Of a stretch of 64,000 nt of DNA, positions 61,517-64,000 are shown one piece after another. Origin of the DNA: Khoudiadiopia massiliensis (GTDB lineage: Bacteria > Bacillota > Clostridia > Tissierellales > Peptoniphilaceae); assembly GCA_900290095.1 (NCBI GenBank), contig OKQS01000003.1, positions 88,980-152,979 of the forward strand, given 5' to 3'. Under the pieces are notes generated by a model. That model made no database searches. It was not told the origin of the DNA and worked only from the letters and a program-made list of their open reading frames with translations. Positions within the stretch are counted from its first letter, which is position 1. Each line of letters opens with the position of its first letter. The translations under genes were made by a program, and so were the position numbers.

Positions 61517-63367
61517 ATGAAAAACAGGTCGGCAAAATTTTGGGCAATTATCTCATTGGTTATTTGTCTTATAAGTATGGTCGGCTCTTCCCAGATTCAA
61601 ACATCATTTGGAAAAGTAAGGTTAAAAAATATCCAATATGAGAGCCCGGAAGGAAACCTGATCAGTGGCATGCTTTGGATACCTGAAACTGCTAACGAAA
61701 AGAACAAGGCTCCTGCCATCGTCACAGTAGAGGGCTGGTACAACTGTAAGGAAATGCAGGATATGTATAATGTTGAGCTGTCAAGAAGGGGCTACGTTAT
61801 TCTATCCATAGATATGCACGGGCACGGCAATTCTGAGGCCACTGCCCAGGATCATCTTTATGACGGTGCTGTAGGCGTTGATTCGGCTGTCAAGATGCTG
61901 GCAACCCTTCCCTATGTTGACACTGAAAAAATCGGCGTGACCGGCCACTCAAGCGGCGGCACTGCTTGCAACATGGCGGTCGCCATTGACAACGAACGTG
62001 AAAAACCATTGATTTCCTGTGTACTCCAGCAAGCCGGGGATTGGCAAGATGACGTCGGCGCTGACCACAGCGGTGACTATGGGAGCAGGAGCGTCGGGAT
62101 TATCGCCAGCACGCATGATGATTTTTACTTTGGGACATACGATGACAAGGGCAACATGCTCACTACTCCCGGTGAGTTCCTAAACACTGACGGTGCCAAG
62201 AAATTTCTGAACTTTAATGAAGATGCTCCGTCATCCTTTAATGCTGCTCCAAATAAAATTTACGAAAAAAACATAGACGGAAAAACTGCCTATCGCGCAA
62301 TATTTAGACCCAATTGTATTCACCCGGCCGTAACCTTCAACAGCAGGTGTGCTACATATGCAATAGACTTCTTTGATACAACCCTGGGTTCAAAAGTTTC
62401 TATTGACTCTTCAAACCTCATCTGGAGATGGAAAGCTGCTTTTAACTTGCTGGGACTGATAGGTTTCTTCCTCTTTGTGATCTCATTCACCCTGGCAATG
62501 GCCAAGACTGAGTATTTTAAGATCTTGATGGCCAATGAGCCTGTGAAGCCCGCCCAAATTACTGATAATAAACAGAAAATCTGGTTCTGGGTATCCACAG
62601 GTCTCAGCATTGCTTTCTCATACTTGGCTTTCTGGTGGTGCATAAAGAATGTATATTCAAATACAACTGAATTTTTCGGTCAGACCGGACCTCTGACAAT
62701 AGGTGCCTGGTCAGCCCTATGCGGAGCATTTGCGATAATACTTATGTTCATTTCCCAGCTGGTCTTCGGCAAAAAAACAAGTTCCGGACTCAAAGACAAG
62801 GGCATTTTATTGGGACTTAAAAAAATCTGGAAAACCCTCCAACTTGTACTTTTGGTGGTCACTTCCTCAATACTGATTGTCTTCTTTGCTGATTTCTTCT
62901 TCAAGACAGATTTCAGGTTCTGGATGTTCGGTATTAAGGTATTCGCTGCGGATAAGGTTTATATAACCCTGAGGTACCTGCCAATGTTCCTAGTCTTCTA
63001 CGTTGCTCATTCCGTGTCAATGAACAGCTTCAACTTTAATACAATAGGCGGCAAGGGAAACGGTCTAATGCTCGCAGGCTTCAATGCCTTGGTTCCCCTG
63101 TTGGTTGTAGCCTTACAGTATATATGCTTCTATGCAACAGGCAGGCAATTCTACGGGCTTGATGAAGGCTCTCGTATGGGTCCGATCTGGATGGTTAATA
63201 TCAGCTTTATCCTTTTCGGCAGTGCAATTTTCTCAAGAATTGTATATAAGAAAACCCATAATCCATATATAGCCGGTCTTATCAATGCTATCCTTGTAAC
63301 CCTTATAAGCTGCACGAATACATTCACTACTTTAAGTGCCGGATCTGCTACCTGCACGACATTCTAA
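61517..63367 (+). CDS. Membrane protein with extracytoplasmic or cytoplasmic alpha/beta-hydrolase domain
   Basis: Protein of 616 residues in two parts. After an N-terminal helix (about 8-25) comes an alpha/beta-hydrolase domain (about 35-290): oxyanion/strand region VTVEGWYN, IDMHGHGNS, nucleophile elbow GHSSGG with Ser145, candidate Asp201/202 in STHDDF and His269 in NCIHPAV. The second part (about 309-616) has seven or so helices. With one helix before the hydrolase, it should face outside if the N-terminus is inside. Similar fused proteins occur in Bacillota, but I know no assigned substrate; lipid, peptide or acyl esters are possible. Single gene with its own terminator. Confidence 0.72.
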   Translation: MKNRSAKFWAIISLVICLISMVGSSQIQTSFGKVRLKNIQYESPEGNLISGMLWIPETANEKNKAPAIVTVEGWYNCKEMQDMYNVELSRRGYVILSIDMHGHGNSEATAQDHLYDGAVGVDSAVKMLATLPYVDTEKIGVTGHSSGGTACNMAVAIDNEREKPLISCVLQQAGDWQDDVGADHSGDYGSRSVGIIASTHDDFYFGTYDDKGNMLTTPGEFLNTDGAKKFLNFNEDAPSSFNAAPNKIYEKNIDGKTAYRAIFRPNCIHPAVTFNSRCATYAIDFFDTTLGSKVSIDSSNLIWRWKAAFNLLGLIGFFLFVISFTLAMAKTEYFKILMANEPVKPAQITDNKQKIWFWVSTGLSIAFSYLAFWWCIKNVYSNTTEFFGQTGPLTIGAWSALCGAFAIILMFISQLVFGKKTSSGLKDKGILLGLKKIWKTLQLVLLVVTSSILIVFFADFFFKTDFRFWMFGIKVFAADKVYITLRYLPMFLVFYVAHSVSMNSFNFNTIGGKGNGLMLAGFNALVPLLVVALQYICFYATGRQFYGLDEGSRMGPIWMVNISFILFGSAIFSRIVYKKTHNPYIAGLINAILVTLISCTNTFTTLSAGSATCTTF

Positions 63368-63399
63368 TAGTCCCATAATATTAGTAATAGGAATTTCAA

Positions 63400-63437
63400 A
63401 ATAGCCGGAACGAAGAATCTTCTTCGATCCGGCTATT
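63400..63437. terminator. Bidirectional terminator
   Basis: AATAGCCGGA (63400-63409) pairs with TCCGGCTATT (63428-63437), and CGAAGA (63411-63416) with TCTTCG (63421-63426), one A-A mismatch. T-rich sequence follows on both strands. It separates the membrane hydrolase gene from the converging Rpn gene. Confidence 0.8.
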
Positions 63438-63442
63438 ATTTA

Positions 63443-64000
63443 TTAGTTATTGTTCTTTTCAAAATCTCTCAATATTTCATCGATTTTTGCCTGGTCAAAA
63501 CCTGCTAATTCCATACGCTCCTTGAAATACTTTGAGCTGTTAAGTTTTTCTTCCGCCTTTCCTTCCGCTTTTCCTTCTTCTATTCCCAGGCTCTTACTTT
63601 CCTTCTCAATTTCTTTGAATACATTTTTTAACCCTGAATACATAGCTTTACCCCCTTCTTTCTCATTAAAGGCCACCTCTTGCCCAAAAAATGCCGCTAT
63701 TGCAAGTGCCGTTTCTTTATCCAACCTGCTGATCTCTTCTTCGTTATCTTTGAAATATTCTCTAAACTCCTTCGGCTTCATCAGCTTCTGTAGGAATTCA
63801 AAGAAATATCGAATATTATCAGGAAGCTTTTCAAGTTCTTCCTCATCAAGCCTTCTTACATCTATCACCCTATTATGATAGTTCTCATAGTTTTTCCACT
63901 GGTCTCTTGGCAGTTTGGTCATCTCAAGTATGCTCTTTGGCCCTGTCCACTTTCTCTCTCCAAAGTATAAGACCAGAGTAATTACAGGCATTAATGACTT
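63443..64000 (-). CDS. Rpn/PD-(D/E)XK family nuclease-transposase-like protein (N-terminus outside window)
   Basis: The frame is open through the right edge (codons KSLMPVITLVLYFGERKW), so the visible 185 residues are the C-terminal part. LMPVITLVLYFGERKWTGPKSILEM is the usual middle segment of Rpn family proteins, following the nuclease core that lies outside. The C-terminal tail is rich in Glu/Lys repeats (GIEEGKAEGKAEEKLNSSKYFKERM), as is common. Family members have a PD-(D/E)XK nuclease fold and promote RecA-independent DNA exchange. Often present in several copies per genome. Confidence 0.82.
   Translation of the reverse strand, partial: KSLMPVITLVLYFGERKWTGPKSILEMTKLPRDQWKNYENYHNRVIDVRRLDEEELEKLPDNIRYFFEFLQKLMKPKEFREYFKDNEEEISRLDKETALAIAAFFGQEVAFNEKEGGKAMYSGLKNVFKEIEKESKSLGIEEGKAEGKAEEKLNSSKYFKERMELAGFDQAKIDEILRDFEKNNN

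Noticed and set aside
1..64000. CRISPR arrays, rRNA, tRNA or a prophage
   Set aside because: No regularly spaced repeats, no ribosomal or tRNA-like sequence recognised by eye, and the only integrase belongs to Tn916. Short RNAs could be missed without a covariance search.

Overview
The window looks like chromosome of an anaerobic low-to-mid GC Gram-positive (Bacillota). An A/V-type rotary ATPase operon, a GPH sugar symporter, BrnQ, DegV, a DUF3048 lipoprotein, class I (Fe-S) fumarase-type subunits and three carboxylate transporters fit a Clostridia/Tissierellia (Peptoniphilaceae-like) anaerobe. That placement is inference. No rRNA, tRNA or CRISPR array was seen.

Layout. 1-6.9 kb: 3' end of a Nudix hydrolase, DegV, a GH13 glucosidase with its sugar symporter, BrnQ, and a gamma-glutamylcyclotransferase-like protein. 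7.0-12.3 kb: a metallophosphoesterase followed by a complete carbohydrate/glycerophosphate-type ABC importer. 12.3-17.5 kb: DUF3048 lipoprotein, two NAD(P) oxidoreductases, and a membrane glycosyltransferase pair. 17.6-21.2 kb: an AT-rich bacteriocin-type ABC exporter/immunity pair and the 3' part of a small secreted-peptide gene.

21.24-39.27 kb: one integrated conjugative element of about 18.03 kb that matches Tn916 gene for gene in reverse orientation: int, xis, orf8, orf7, orf9, orf6, tet(M) with its leader, orf13-orf17, ardA, orf19, orf20 (relaxase), oriT, orf21, orf22, orf23. It has entered the signal-peptide codons of the small secreted-peptide gene. The ribosome binding site and first 14 codons lie right of the element (39313 leftwards) and the remainder lies left of it (21235 to 20900).

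39.4-47.9 kb: a nine-gene A/V-type ATPase operon (order H-C-I-K-F-E-A-B-D) with a good promoter at 47944-47972. 48.0-48.9 kb: an EamA exporter. 48.9-60.1 kb: a tightly packed ten-gene operon (AbgT transporter, M20 dipeptidase, class I hydratase alpha/beta, TctC-TctB-TctA, MalY-type C-S lyase, MmgE/PrpD, AEC transporter) divergent from a LysR regulator at 60.4-61.3 kb. This is probably a dedicated route for uptake and breakdown of an organic acid or amino-acid conjugate whose identity the sequence does not give. 61.5-63.4 kb: an unusual membrane-embedded alpha/beta hydrolase. 63.4 kb to the end: C-terminal part of an Rpn/PD-(D/E)XK family protein.

The two points most worth a second look are the Tn916 insertion that splits a bacteriocin-like gene upstream of its exporter, and the LysR-linked ten-gene catabolic operon, whose hydratase alpha subunit has an altered CQDTG motif.
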